Of a stretch of DNA of 41,348 nucleotides, positions 27,492-34,590 are shown piece by piece. Within the stretch, counting starts at the first letter, position 1. Each line of letters begins with the position of its first letter. Source of the stretch: Bacteroidota bacterium. Its GTDB lineage: Bacteria; Bacteroidota; Bacteroidia; Chitinophagales; Saprospiraceae. A program made the translations under genes and the position numbers. The notes beneath the pieces are model-generated. The model made no database searches and was not told the origin of the DNA. It worked only from the letters and a program-made list of their open reading frames with translations. The stretch is from positions 1-41,348 of the forward strand of contig JANSWP010000064.1 in assembly GCA_024743405.1 (NCBI GenBank), in the 5' to 3' direction.

Positions 27492-28168
27492 TGAAGCTAC
27501 TCATAGTCTCTGCTACACCCTTTGAAATTGCTCCTTTAATCAATCACCTGGGTCAGAATTTTGAAAAGAAAACGGAATCTGTTTTCTCAAAAAATGAGTT
27601 GGAAATAACCATCCTCATTACTGGAGTTGGTATTGCCTATACGGGTTACTCATTAGGAAAACTATTAACTCAAAACACTTATGATTTTGCCATAAATGTT
27701 GGTATTGCAGGGGCATTTAATCGAAATTTAAAAATCGGTGAGGTTGTTCAAGTAATTTCTGAAAGATTTGGTGATTTGGGTGTTGAAGAAGCAGACGGTA
27801 CATTTACAGATATGCATGAATTGGGTTTATTGCCTCCAAATGACCCCCCATTTGAAAATGGACTTTTATTAGATAAAAATAGTGAAGCTTTTCAATTCCT
27901 GAAAAAAGTTAATGGACTGACGATCAATAAAGTACATGGATACACCAATTCAATTGAGGCTATTCAAAAAAAATATGCCGTTGATATTGAAAGCATGGAA
28001 GGAGCGGCATTTTTCTTAGCCTGCAAATTAGAGGAAATTCCATTTTTACAGATTCGAAGTATTTCAAATTATGTCGAATCTCGCAATCGAGAAAATTGGA
28101 ATTTACCTTTAGCTATCGAAAATTTGAATAAAACCGTCATTGAAATGCTTGGGGTATTTGAAAATTGA
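27491..28168 (+). CDS. mqnB: Futalosine hydrolase
   Basis: A 225-residue enzyme of the nucleoside phosphorylase/5'-methylthioadenosine nucleosidase fold. It removes the base from futalosine to yield dehypoxanthine futalosine in the futalosine (alternative) route to menaquinone. Evidence: N-terminal MKLLIVSATPFEIAPL, 'ITGVGIAYTGYSLG' (nucleoside-binding turn), 'NVGIAGAFNRNLKIGEVVQV', the MqnB-type 'SERFGDLGVEEADGTFTDM' and 'VDIESMEGAAFFLAC', where the glutamates contact the ribose. It would show that menaquinone is the respiratory quinone made by this organism, though the other mqn genes are not in the window. It overlaps the preceding gene by one base. Confidence 0.85.
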   Translation: MKLLIVSATPFEIAPLINHLGQNFEKKTESVFSKNELEITILITGVGIAYTGYSLGKLLTQNTYDFAINVGIAGAFNRNLKIGEVVQVISERFGDLGVEEADGTFTDMHELGLLPPNDPPFENGLLLDKNSEAFQFLKKVNGLTINKVHGYTNSIEAIQKKYAVDIESMEGAAFFLACKLEEIPFLQIRSISNYVESRNRENWNLPLAIENLNKTVIEMLGVFEN

Positions 28169-28173
28169 GTGTT

Positions 28174-28668
28174 CTACCCCATCAAATCCTTTTTCAACGC
28201 CGCCATTCGAATGGCTGTAATGGCAGCCTCGACCCCTTTGTTACCATGTTTCCCGCCGGCTCGATCAAGCGCCTGTTCGTAAGTATTAGGAGTTAAAACA
28301 CCAAAAATAAAGGGTTTTCCTAGTTGAGCTCCCAAATTGGATAAACTACTTGCACAGGCATGATTAATATATTCATCATGCTTGGTTTCTCCTTTAATCA
28401 CACATCCTATACAAATGATTACATCCGGATTATATTTTTGATTAAGCATTTGGGCAGCAGTCGGTAGTTCAAATGTTCCCGGAACCAAAGCTGTTTTAAT
28501 GTCATTTTCAGTAACTCCTACTTTCATTAAAGTATCAAAACAACCTTCATATAACTTGAAGGTGATTTCAGAGTTCCATTCAGAAACAACAATCCCAAAA
28601 GTGACACCTTTTACGGAAGGAAGTTTATTTTCGTCGTATTTTGAAAGATTTCTTAATGTGCTTGCCAT
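28174..28668 (-). CDS. ribH: 6,7-dimethyl-8-ribityllumazine synthase
   Basis: A 164-residue enzyme that condenses 5-amino-6-ribitylaminouracil with 3,4-dihydroxy-2-butanone 4-phosphate, the penultimate step of riboflavin synthesis. Motifs: 'GIVVSEWNSEIT' (the substrate-binding Trp/Phe position), 'VPGTFELPTAAQ', 'IICIGCVIKGETKHDEYI' with the catalytic His97, and 'FGVLTPNTYEQALDRAGGKHGNKG'. Length is typical. It lies downstream of the TPR gene on the same strand, but a terminator-like hairpin at 28701-28735 separates them. It ends five bases from the convergent mqnB stop codon. Confidence 0.95.
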   Translation of the reverse strand: MASTLRNLSKYDENKLPSVKGVTFGIVVSEWNSEITFKLYEGCFDTLMKVGVTENDIKTALVPGTFELPTAAQMLNQKYNPDVIICIGCVIKGETKHDEYINHACASSLSNLGAQLGKPFIFGVLTPNTYEQALDRAGGKHGNKGVEAAITAIRMAALKKDLMG

Positions 28669-28700
28669 AGATGGAAATTAAAAATAAGAGGTCAAAAATT

Positions 28701-28735
28701 AAAAAGGTAAGACCCTCGTAGGATCTTACCTTTTT
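28701..28735 (-). terminator. Terminator between the TPR gene and ribH
   Basis: AAAAAGGTAAGA (28701-28712) and TCTTACCTTTTT (28724-28735) pair perfectly over 12 bp; the loop can add a CC/GG pair. Either direction gives a T-run; on the minus strand it lies 28 bases after the TPR gene and just before ribH. Confidence 0.85.
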
Positions 28736-28762
28736 GAACAAATATTTCAAACAAAGGATTAA

Positions 28763-29455
28763 TTATCCTTGGCTTACTTTGATAATATTTTTATCAATAT
28801 CTCTCCCAGCGGCAGAGTCTGGATATTTAGATTTAATTTGTTCGTATGCTTTTTTTGCTTCGTCCATTCTTCCTTCTTTTTCATGAAGCATACCGATCTT
28901 CATCAAATAATAAGGTGTTAACGCCTCATTATCTTCTTCAGCAGCAGCATCTTTATAGTAACCCATAGCCTTAGCTAAATCTCCTTTTTCTGAATAAGCA
29001 TCACCTAAAGCACCATACTTCATCATTGGAATTATTTCACCAGAAGGGCTAAAGTCATTCAAATAAGAAATAGCCGCATCGAATTGTCCCAAATTCAAGT
29101 AACTAATACCCGAATAAAAATTGGCAACATTGGCAGCTTCAGTACCACGATAATTATCAATAATATCCAAAAAGCCACTATACCCACCACCAGGGTTCGT
29201 CAACGCTAATGCAAAAGAATCTCTTTCAAATTGCCATTGAGCTTGGTACATTTGCTCGATTGCTTCTCCTTGTTTTGGTTGTGCATACAAATACTTATAT
29301 GCAAAATAACCACCTACTAAAAGAACAAATGCTGTCAAAGCACCAAAAATAGATTTTTGATTTCTGTCAATAAAATCCGAAGCACTTTCTCTAGCTTCTA
29401 CAATGTCCACTAATAATTCTTCATCCTGCTTCTTCTTTCTTTTTCTCCTTGCCAT
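28763..29455 (-). CDS. Membrane-anchored TPR protein (YfgM-like)
   Basis: A 230-residue protein with a basic N-terminus (MARRKRKKKQDEE), one membrane helix at about residues 35-55 (IFGALTAFVLLVGGYFAYKYL) and tetratricopeptide repeats in the rest ('ANFYSGISYLNLGQFDAAISYLN', 'KYGALGDAYSEKGDLAKAMGYYKDAAAEE', 'YLMKIGMLHEKEGRMDEAKKAYEQIKSKYPDSAAG'). The arrangement resembles YfgM, a periplasmic TPR protein linked to the Sec translocon and chaperones in E. coli; by topology the repeats would be periplasmic. Function in this phylum is unknown. It commonly neighbours ribH and recF in Bacteroidota genomes, and both are close by here. Confidence 0.78.
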   Translation of the reverse strand: MARRKRKKKQDEELLVDIVEARESASDFIDRNQKSIFGALTAFVLLVGGYFAYKYLYAQPKQGEAIEQMYQAQWQFERDSFALALTNPGGGYSGFLDIIDNYRGTEAANVANFYSGISYLNLGQFDAAISYLNDFSPSGEIIPMMKYGALGDAYSEKGDLAKAMGYYKDAAAEEDNEALTPYYLMKIGMLHEKEGRMDEAKKAYEQIKSKYPDSAAGRDIDKNIIKVSQG

Positions 29456-29779
29456 AATATTCGATTTATAGTTTTAAAATTACGAATTTTCATTTTGTAA
29501 AAAACTGATTACCAATCAATTAAACGAACAAAACTTAATACTTTTAATACGTAATAACTGTCTAAAAATCAGTATTTCCTTGAAAAGTCCCGCAAAAATA
29601 AGGATTCTTACGATACCTAAAAGTTTTTGAAATAAAAAATATAAAGGTTCGCTCGGTTATTATTCAAAGAATAGCCAACAAAAAAATTGGAGTACTGATA
29701 ATCAATGTGTTACACAAAAAAAACAGTGGCAAAATTACCACTGCTTAATTTATAAAAAAATATATTTTTTGGATAATCC
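29456..29779. other. Intergenic region between pdhA and TPR gene
   Basis: These 324 AT-rich bases contain the pdhA terminator at its left end (29714-29743). A box TAAGTTTT on the minus strand (29528-29535) matches TAnnTTTG in seven of eight positions and could be the TPR-gene promoter. Nothing else was recognised. Confidence 0.5.
29714..29743 (-). terminator. Terminator of pdhA
   Basis: On the minus strand CAGTGG and CCACTG (29724-29743) form a six-bp stem around an eight-base loop, followed by TTTTTTTT. It lies 36 bases past the pdhA stop codon. Confidence 0.75.
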
Positions 29780-30820
29780 TTAATCCATAATAAAAGGATA
29801 ATCTTTTTGGCTGTAGTTATGAGTGTAAAGCTCGCTTGCATCAGGAAATGGAGATTCCTCCGCAAATTTCGTTGCTTCTTCAACTTCGTTTTTGATCATA
29901 TCTTTAATCGCCTGAAGTTCTTCTTCTGTTACAAATCCGAAATCCAACAACTTCTGCTCTGTTGTTTTGGTAGGATCCATCGCTCTGTATTCATTCAATT
30001 CATCCTTTGTTCTATATTTGGCTGGATCAGAAACTGAATGCCCTTTATAACGATAAGTTTTTATTTCAAGGAAATAAGGACCTTTGCCTGCACGAATATG
30101 AGCAGCAGCTTTGGTGATTGCCTCATGAACCGATTCAGGATTCATGCCATCCACTGCTTCACTTGGCATATCATAGCCTAATCCTAATTTATAAATATCT
30201 GGTACATTACTCGTTCTCCCTACGGAAGTTCCCATCGCATATCCATTATTTTCGCAAATATATAGTACCGGAATTTTCCAAGCCATTGCCATGTTAAATG
30301 ATTCGTGTAAAGCACCTTGTCGAGCAGCCCCATCACCAAACATGGTTACACAAAGGTTATCAGTTCCTTTATATTTTTCAGCAAAAGCTATCCCTGTTCC
30401 AATAGGAATTTGAGCACCCACAATTCCATTACCACCAAAATATCGGTGAGCCGCAGAGAAAAAGTGCATAGAGCCCCCTTTTCCTTTGTTTGCACCAGTT
30501 GCTTTACCATATAATTCTGCTAAAATTTCTCTAGAAGCGATTCCTCTACCTAGTGCAGTTCCATGTTGACGATAAGCTGTCACAATTGCATCCTGAGGTC
30601 GTATGGCAGATTCTATTCCAGCTGCAACAGCCTCTTGACCAATATAAACGTGGCAAAAACCTCTTACTTTTTGTTGACTATAAGCCAATAAAGCACGTTC
30701 TTCCAATCTTCTAATTCTGAGCATTAGCTCATACCAACTTAAATATTGATCTTTCGAATATTTAGGCTTTGGAGTACCTGATTTTCTTTTTGCTTTTGGT
30801 TTATCTACAACTGCACTCAT
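29780..30820 (-). CDS. pdhA: Pyruvate dehydrogenase E1 component, alpha subunit
   Basis: A 346-residue thiamine-diphosphate enzyme subunit of the pyruvate dehydrogenase complex, which makes acetyl-CoA from pyruvate. Evidence: 'RIRRLEERALLAYSQQKVRGFCHVYIGQEA', 'AYRQHGTALGRG', 'GKGGSMHFF', the TPP motif beginning with FGDGAARQGALHESFNMA and ending CENNGYAM, and the phosphorylation-loop region 'YRYKGHSVSDPAKYRTK'. Length is normal for the alpha subunit. No E1 beta, E2 or E3 gene is in the window: the next minus-strand gene is the TPR protein, after a terminator. It has its own promoter upstream (30925-30954). Confidence 0.92.
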   Translation of the reverse strand: MSAVVDKPKAKRKSGTPKPKYSKDQYLSWYELMLRIRRLEERALLAYSQQKVRGFCHVYIGQEAVAAGIESAIRPQDAIVTAYRQHGTALGRGIASREILAELYGKATGANKGKGGSMHFFSAAHRYFGGNGIVGAQIPIGTGIAFAEKYKGTDNLCVTMFGDGAARQGALHESFNMAMAWKIPVLYICENNGYAMGTSVGRTSNVPDIYKLGLGYDMPSEAVDGMNPESVHEAITKAAAHIRAGKGPYFLEIKTYRYKGHSVSDPAKYRTKDELNEYRAMDPTKTTEQKLLDFGFVTEEELQAIKDMIKNEVEEATKFAEESPFPDASELYTHNYSQKDYPFIMD

Positions 30821-30924
30821 ATTAATACTTTCTTTTATTTATTATAAATCTTTGAAAATGAATAAATTAGAATTTGCTGAGCGAATTTTCGCAGGAATTC
30901 TAACTCCGACTGCTAAAGATAAGG

Positions 30925-30954
30925 CAAAAATATGGGTTTTAAATCAATTGCCAA
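30925..30954 (-). promoter_or_regulatory. Promoter of pdhA (TTG-N19-TATTTTTG, minus strand)
   Basis: Read on the minus strand, TTG (30954-30952) and TATTTTTG (30932-30925) are separated by 19 bases, matching the Bacteroidota promoter form. Transcription would start near 30918, giving a leader of about 98 bases. This rules out a gene on the plus strand here. Confidence 0.62.
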
Positions 30955-31092
30955 TTACAGTTTATTCATTTTCAAAAAGGATTGACAATTCGCTAACAAT
31001 ACAATCTTATTTTGGTTTGGATTTCTTCACTAAGTTTGGATTCTTAAATTTGTGCCTACTGATAAATATTAGGAGTTCAACGATACAATCCA

Positions 31093-31235
31093 TTAAGTAA
31101 GTGTTTGGACAAAATCAAGTTATAGGTTATTGGAGCATTGCCGCATAGCGGCTCGCTCCAGTAAATGGTGGTTTTGTAGGGGAGTCCAATTACTCGGGCA
31201 TTTATAGTTATCTTTTTCCTTACCGACACTTACAG
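31093..31235 (+). repeat. Family R repeat, copy 1 (partial, upstream of recF)
   Basis: A sequence about 85 bp long is shared with 32592-32680: it opens with TTAAGTAAGTGTTTGGACA (terminal-repeat-like), then ATCAAGTTATAG, a hairpin at 31128-31163 and AAATGGTGGT. The hairpin has stem 1 TATTGGAGC/GCTCCAGTA and stem 2 GCCGC-ATA-GCGGC. After AGGGGAGTCCAATTA the match to copy 2 stops; the second palindrome arm is missing. A weak terminal repeat (GACACTTAC, near 31225) ends just before the recF start codon at 31241. It is therefore a deleted or decayed version of copy 2. Confidence 0.75.
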
Positions 31236-31240
31236 CTTGA

Positions 31241-32380
31241 ATGACTACTAAGATTATTAACCAAAAAAAAAGTCTGTTTTTGAATTTAGAAAAACTCATA
31301 CTTACCAATTTTAAGAACTATACCTCAGAGAGAGTTAACTTCTCTCCGACATTGAATGCTATAGTGGGAAAGAATGGGATGGGCAAAACGAATCTACTCG
31401 ACGCCATTTATTATTTATGTATGAGTAAATCAAATTTTTCAGGAAATGACCGAAATGTAGTACAAAAAACTCATGATTTTTTCAGGTTAGAGGGCCAGTT
31501 TAAACGAAAGGAGAAAAAGGAAAAAATTGTTGTTAAAGTCATTCCAGGGAAACAAAAAATAATCGAAAGAAATGGAACTGCTTATTCAAAATTAGCGGAT
31601 CATATTGGTCTATTCCCTGTTGTAATTATTGCTCCAGACGATACCTCATTAGTTACAGAAGGTAGCGAAGCAAGAAGGCGTTTTTTGGACAATACCTTAA
31701 GCCAAAGTGACCCCAATTATTTGACTCAATTGATGAGGTATAATAAGGTGATACGTCAAAGAAATGCCGCTTTAAAAAATATGGCTATCCAACACCGTTT
31801 TAATGCCACATTAATCAAAACTTACGACCAACAATTATTAGAACCTGCTGCATTAATCTTCGAAAAGAGGAAGTCCTTCCTAGAAAAAATTGACCCAATA
31901 TTCAATGAATTTTATCAAAAAATAGCTGCCCATCAGGAAACTGTTCAATTCAACTATAAATCAAAACTAATCGAAAATTCATTGGAAGAATTATTGGAAG
32001 AAAACTTAGAAAAAGATCGGATTTTACAACGCACTACAGCTGGTATTCACAAGGACGATTTGGCTTTCCATTTAGATAACTCCCCTTTAAAACAGTTCGC
32101 CTCACAAGGTCAAATAAAGTCATTTGTGCTTGCATTGAAACTTGCCCAATTTGACTTTTTGAAAAAAATAAAAAATACCTCTCCCATTCTTCTTTTAGAT
32201 GATATTTTTGACAAATTAGATAGTTCTAGAGTCAAACAATTATTGGATTTATTATTGAAAAACGATTTTGGTCAAATCTTCATTACCGATACACACGAAA
32301 CCCGTGTAGAAGAAATTGTAAAGGACTTAAAAATTGGTTATAAAAAGATGGAAATAAAAGATGGACAATGCATTGATTAA
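31241..32380 (+). CDS. recF: DNA replication and repair protein RecF
   Basis: A 379-residue SMC-like ATPase that loads RecA at gaps via RecR/RecO and helps restart replication. Evidence: 'LEKLILTNFKNYTSERVNF', Walker A at residues 43-50 (GKNGMGKT), the RecF-specific 'LFPVVIIAPDDTSLVTEGSEARRRFLDNTLSQ', the 'SQGQIKSFVLALKLAQ' signature loop and the Walker B segment 'PILLLDDIFDKLD' with D320/D321. Length is normal. The ATG at 31241 lies only a few bases downstream of a family R repeat, so its leader is derived from the repeat. A TTG inside the N-terminus could be an alternative start. The gene is flanked on both sides by family R elements in the same direction, with a family E element in between on the 3' side. 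Confidence 0.92.
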   Translation: MTTKIINQKKSLFLNLEKLILTNFKNYTSERVNFSPTLNAIVGKNGMGKTNLLDAIYYLCMSKSNFSGNDRNVVQKTHDFFRLEGQFKRKEKKEKIVVKVIPGKQKIIERNGTAYSKLADHIGLFPVVIIAPDDTSLVTEGSEARRRFLDNTLSQSDPNYLTQLMRYNKVIRQRNAALKNMAIQHRFNATLIKTYDQQLLEPAALIFEKRKSFLEKIDPIFNEFYQKIAAHQETVQFNYKSKLIENSLEELLEENLEKDRILQRTTAGIHKDDLAFHLDNSPLKQFASQGQIKSFVLALKLAQFDFLKKIKNTSPILLLDDIFDKLDSSRVKQLLDLLLKNDFGQIFITDTHETRVEEIVKDLKIGYKKMEIKDGQCID

Positions 32381-32401
32381 TAACAGCATGTTTAGTACGA
32401 T

Positions 32402-32587
32402 AGAGAGCAATATTATCTATAGCAAATTTTAGTTTCTTTTTTCCACTCACTTTGTTAAAATACTTTTGGCTATGCCTTTGTACCACTGGTACAAGCCAGC
32501 CCAGAGAGCTAGGCTATGACTGCGTTTTTTGCCTTGTGAGAGAAAAAAATAATTCAAAAATTTATTCTAAATTTAATATTGCTCTCT
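32402..32587 (+). repeat. Family E structured repeat, copy 1
   Basis: The arms begin and end with perfect 14-bp complements AGAGAGCAATATTA (32402-32415) and TAATATTGCTCTCT (32574-32587) and continue as a looser AT-rich stem (CAAATTTT/AAATTTG-type, then TTTCTTTTTTCCACTCAC against GTGAGAGAAAAAAA). In the loop stands the conserved core GTTAAAATACT (from 32454) and CTGCGTTTTTTGCCT (to 32534), separated by about 60 variable bases that include a seven-bp hairpin TTGTACC-ACT-GGTACAA. It lies 21 bases after the recF stop codon and abuts family R copy 2. Confidence 0.75.
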
Positions 32588-32802
32588 TACTTAGGTGCTT
32601 GTACAAAATCAAGTTATAGATTACTGGAGCATTGCCGTAAAACGGCTCGCTCCAGTAAATGGTGGTCTTGGAGGGCAGTCGAATTGAATAACCTGATTTT
32701 CAGGTTATTCAATTCGACTGCCCTCCAAACCTCCTTCGGGCGCCTAGCCGTAGGAGACGCCGCGCAATATGGCACATAAAATAGTCCAAACACTTCCTTA
32801 AA
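32588..32802. repeat. Family R repeat, copy 2 (complete, MITE-like)
   Basis: The left end (TACTTAGGTGCTTGTACA, from 32588) and the right end (TTGTCC-like; plus strand TAGTCCAAACACTTCCTTAA, to 32802) are inverted copies of one terminal repeat, which the left end of copy 1 matches closely. Inside are a hairpin at 32622-32657, with stem TACTGGAGC/GCTCCAGTA and inner GCCGT-AAA-ACGGC, then a 61-bp palindrome (32668-32728), then a GC-rich hairpin (CTCCTTCGGGC...GCCGTAGGAG, near 32731-32757). No protein is encoded; apparent frames across it are by-products of the palindromes. The right end stops two bases before the asparaginase-gene stop codon. Confidence 0.78.
32668..32728. repeat. 61-bp near-perfect palindrome
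   Basis: The arm 32668-32696 (starting TTGGAGGGCAGTCGAATTG) is the exact reverse complement of 32700-32728, leaving a three-base TTT loop. It would make a very stable hairpin in RNA or a cruciform in DNA. It is part of family R copy 2. Confidence 0.95.
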
Positions 32803-32803
32803 T

Positions 32804-33292
32804 TCATTTTTGCTCAAAATAACCTGTTCTCAAGTTTTTCTCTACTTCATTCCAATTAAAGTATCGACCGTTCATTGATACATATACACCGGGTGGTAAG
32901 ACTTGAACAAAGGAGAGGGCACTTCCTAAATTGAAAAAACCATCTGATGAAGTACCAAATGCATAAGGGATCATTGCCCCGGTTAGTACAATAGTTTTAC
33001 CTTTTATTTCTTTATTTGCTAAATAAGCTGCTGTTTTGACCATGGTATCGGTGCCATGGGTTATTAATATTTTATTAGTTTTTGCTCGAATACAATTATG
33101 CCAGATGATTTCACGATCGCCTTCGGTCATTTCCAAACTATCTACCATCATCAAGGTTTTTACATTGATATCCAAAGTACATCGACCGCGCTCGAACATA
33201 CCTTTTAGATGGGTATCTTTAAAAAAAAGTTCGCCTGAAATGTAGTTATATTCTTTGTCGAAGGTGCCTCCCGTAACAAATACTTGAATCAT
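32804..33292 (-). CDS. Asparaginase-domain protein, single-domain form
   Basis: A 162-residue protein equal to only the N-terminal domain of L-asparaginases (~330 residues). The two active-site threonines and the aspartate are visible: T10 in VTGGTFDK, and T81-D82 in THGTDTMVKTAAYL. 'IVLTGAMIPYAFGTSSDGFFN' also follows the family pattern. Short proteins of this kind are widespread and appear to be intact genes, not remnants; whether they hydrolyse asparagine, glutamine or another amide is not established. The C-terminal domain that completes the active site of classical enzymes is absent, so it may work as a different oligomer. The ATG at 33292 directly precedes the conserved first strand. 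Confidence 0.75.
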   Translation of the reverse strand: MIQVFVTGGTFDKEYNYISGELFFKDTHLKGMFERGRCTLDINVKTLMMVDSLEMTEGDREIIWHNCIRAKTNKILITHGTDTMVKTAAYLANKEIKGKTIVLTGAMIPYAFGTSSDGFFNLGSALSFVQVLPPGVYVSMNGRYFNWNEVEKNLRTGYFEQK

Positions 33293-33456
33293 GTTTGTTC
33301 AATATTTAGGTAAGTAGTTAATTTGAATGTTGCAATGATAATGAAATTTGGAAAAGATTATAAACAACTTATGTTACCATTCTCATTATTTATACTCAGT
33401 TGCCTAACAATTTCTAAATTTGACATTGAATAAACCACAATCAAAAACCCAAACAA

Positions 33457-34590
33457 TTGATATTCAATATTTTACAATCTATCACCATTCTTCTTTTTCC
33501 AATATTAGCCATAAAAATCAACAAGAGAATAGGTAAAGATTGGCTAAGTCCAGTTATCCTTTGTTATTCTAGTGGAATTGCTCTGGCTAATTTGAAAATC
33601 ATGCCCATTAATGAGTCTATTGCTGATTATTTCAGCCAAGGAACTATTCTTTTTGCCATTCCTCTTCTACTCTATTCTACTGATATTATCGGATGGTTTA
33701 AGTTGGCAAAAAGCACCATATTATCTTTTGTGGTGTGCATCATTAGTGGTTTACTCATGACCCTTCTTGTATCATTTTTTTATAGAAATGAAATCGATCA
33801 CATTCCGCATTTAGCAGGAATGATTACGGGAATATATACAGGCGGCATTCCCAATATGAATGCGATTGGCATTGCTACCCATGCTCCAGAGAAATTGTTT
33901 ATTTACCTTAACGCTGCAGATGTCCTCGTGGGCGGATTATATTTAGTTTTTCTAACCTCTTTTGCACCTAAACTATTTGGGATTTTCCTCCCGAAATTTG
34001 AAACGAAAAACCTTTTAAGCGTGCCCTTTGGTCAAACAGAAAATCAACTAATAATCAGTAATCTAAAAGAAATATTAATCGCTGTAGGGCTTACCATTTT
34101 GATCATAGGTGCCTCGGCGTCATTAACCAAAATGATAACTGGGCAAATCGCTTCAATCGGCTTAATCATTCTATTATTGACCAGTTTTAGTGTATTTGCC
34201 TCTTTTTCCAAACGAATACGGGTATTGAGGGGCAGTTATGACCTTGGCGATTATCTATTATTGATGTTTTGCATCGCAATAGGGATGCTGGCAGACTTTC
34301 AAAACTTCCTTTCCGAAGGGATAGATGCCACTCTTTTTATGGGCAGTATTTGGTTAGGAATGGTTTTAATACATTTGCTATTTTCGTGGCTATTAAAAAT
34401 AGATCGAGACACGACTATGATTACTTCAACTGCGGCACTTTACGGGCCTCCTTTTATTGGACAAATTGCCAACGTTATAAAAAATAGAACATTGGTTTTT
34501 TCCGGAATAGCTACTGGCTTGTTGGGTTATGCAATTGGAAATTTTATAGGTATTGGGGTATATTCAATGCTTCAAATGTTCTTAAATTAG
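33457..34590 (+). CDS. DUF819 family membrane permease
   Basis: A 377-residue integral membrane protein with roughly ten helices. 'LSPVILCYSSGIALANLKIMPIN', 'GMITGIYTGGIPNMNAIGIATHAPEK' and 'AALYGPPFIGQIANVIKNRTLVFSGIATGLLGYAIGNFIGI' match the DUF819 (YjcL-like) family, thought to be transporters of unknown substrate. The start is TTG at 33457; a stop codon at 33427 in frame excludes any upstream ATG, and the second residue starts the first helix. The last bases of its stop codon are already part of the family E element at 34589-34750. Confidence 0.72.
   Translation: MIFNILQSITILLFPILAIKINKRIGKDWLSPVILCYSSGIALANLKIMPINESIADYFSQGTILFAIPLLLYSTDIIGWFKLAKSTILSFVVCIISGLLMTLLVSFFYRNEIDHIPHLAGMITGIYTGGIPNMNAIGIATHAPEKLFIYLNAADVLVGGLYLVFLTSFAPKLFGIFLPKFETKNLLSVPFGQTENQLIISNLKEILIAVGLTILIIGASASLTKMITGQIASIGLIILLLTSFSVFASFSKRIRVLRGSYDLGDYLLLMFCIAIGMLADFQNFLSEGIDATLFMGSIWLGMVLIHLLFSWLLKIDRDTTMITSTAALYGPPFIGQIANVIKNRTLVFSGIATGLLGYAIGNFIGIGVYSMLQMFLN

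Noticed and set aside
30852-31100. 82-residue open frame on the plus strand upstream of pdhA
   Set aside because: It covers the likely pdhA promoter (30925-30954) and the start of a family R repeat, has no recognisable domain and no ribosome-binding site.
31120-31308. 62-residue minus-strand frame ending HHLLERAAMRQCSNNL
   Set aside because: Its C-terminus is read out of the family R hairpin and it overlaps the 5' end of recF. A similar tail (HHLLERAVLRQCSSNL) in the frame at 32614-32817 is due to the shared repeat, not to a shared protein.
32579-32817. Two overlapping frames on opposite strands across the family R copy 2
   Set aside because: Both translate the 61-bp palindrome, which explains why RAVELNN...RLFNSTALQ appears in both; no sign of coding selection.
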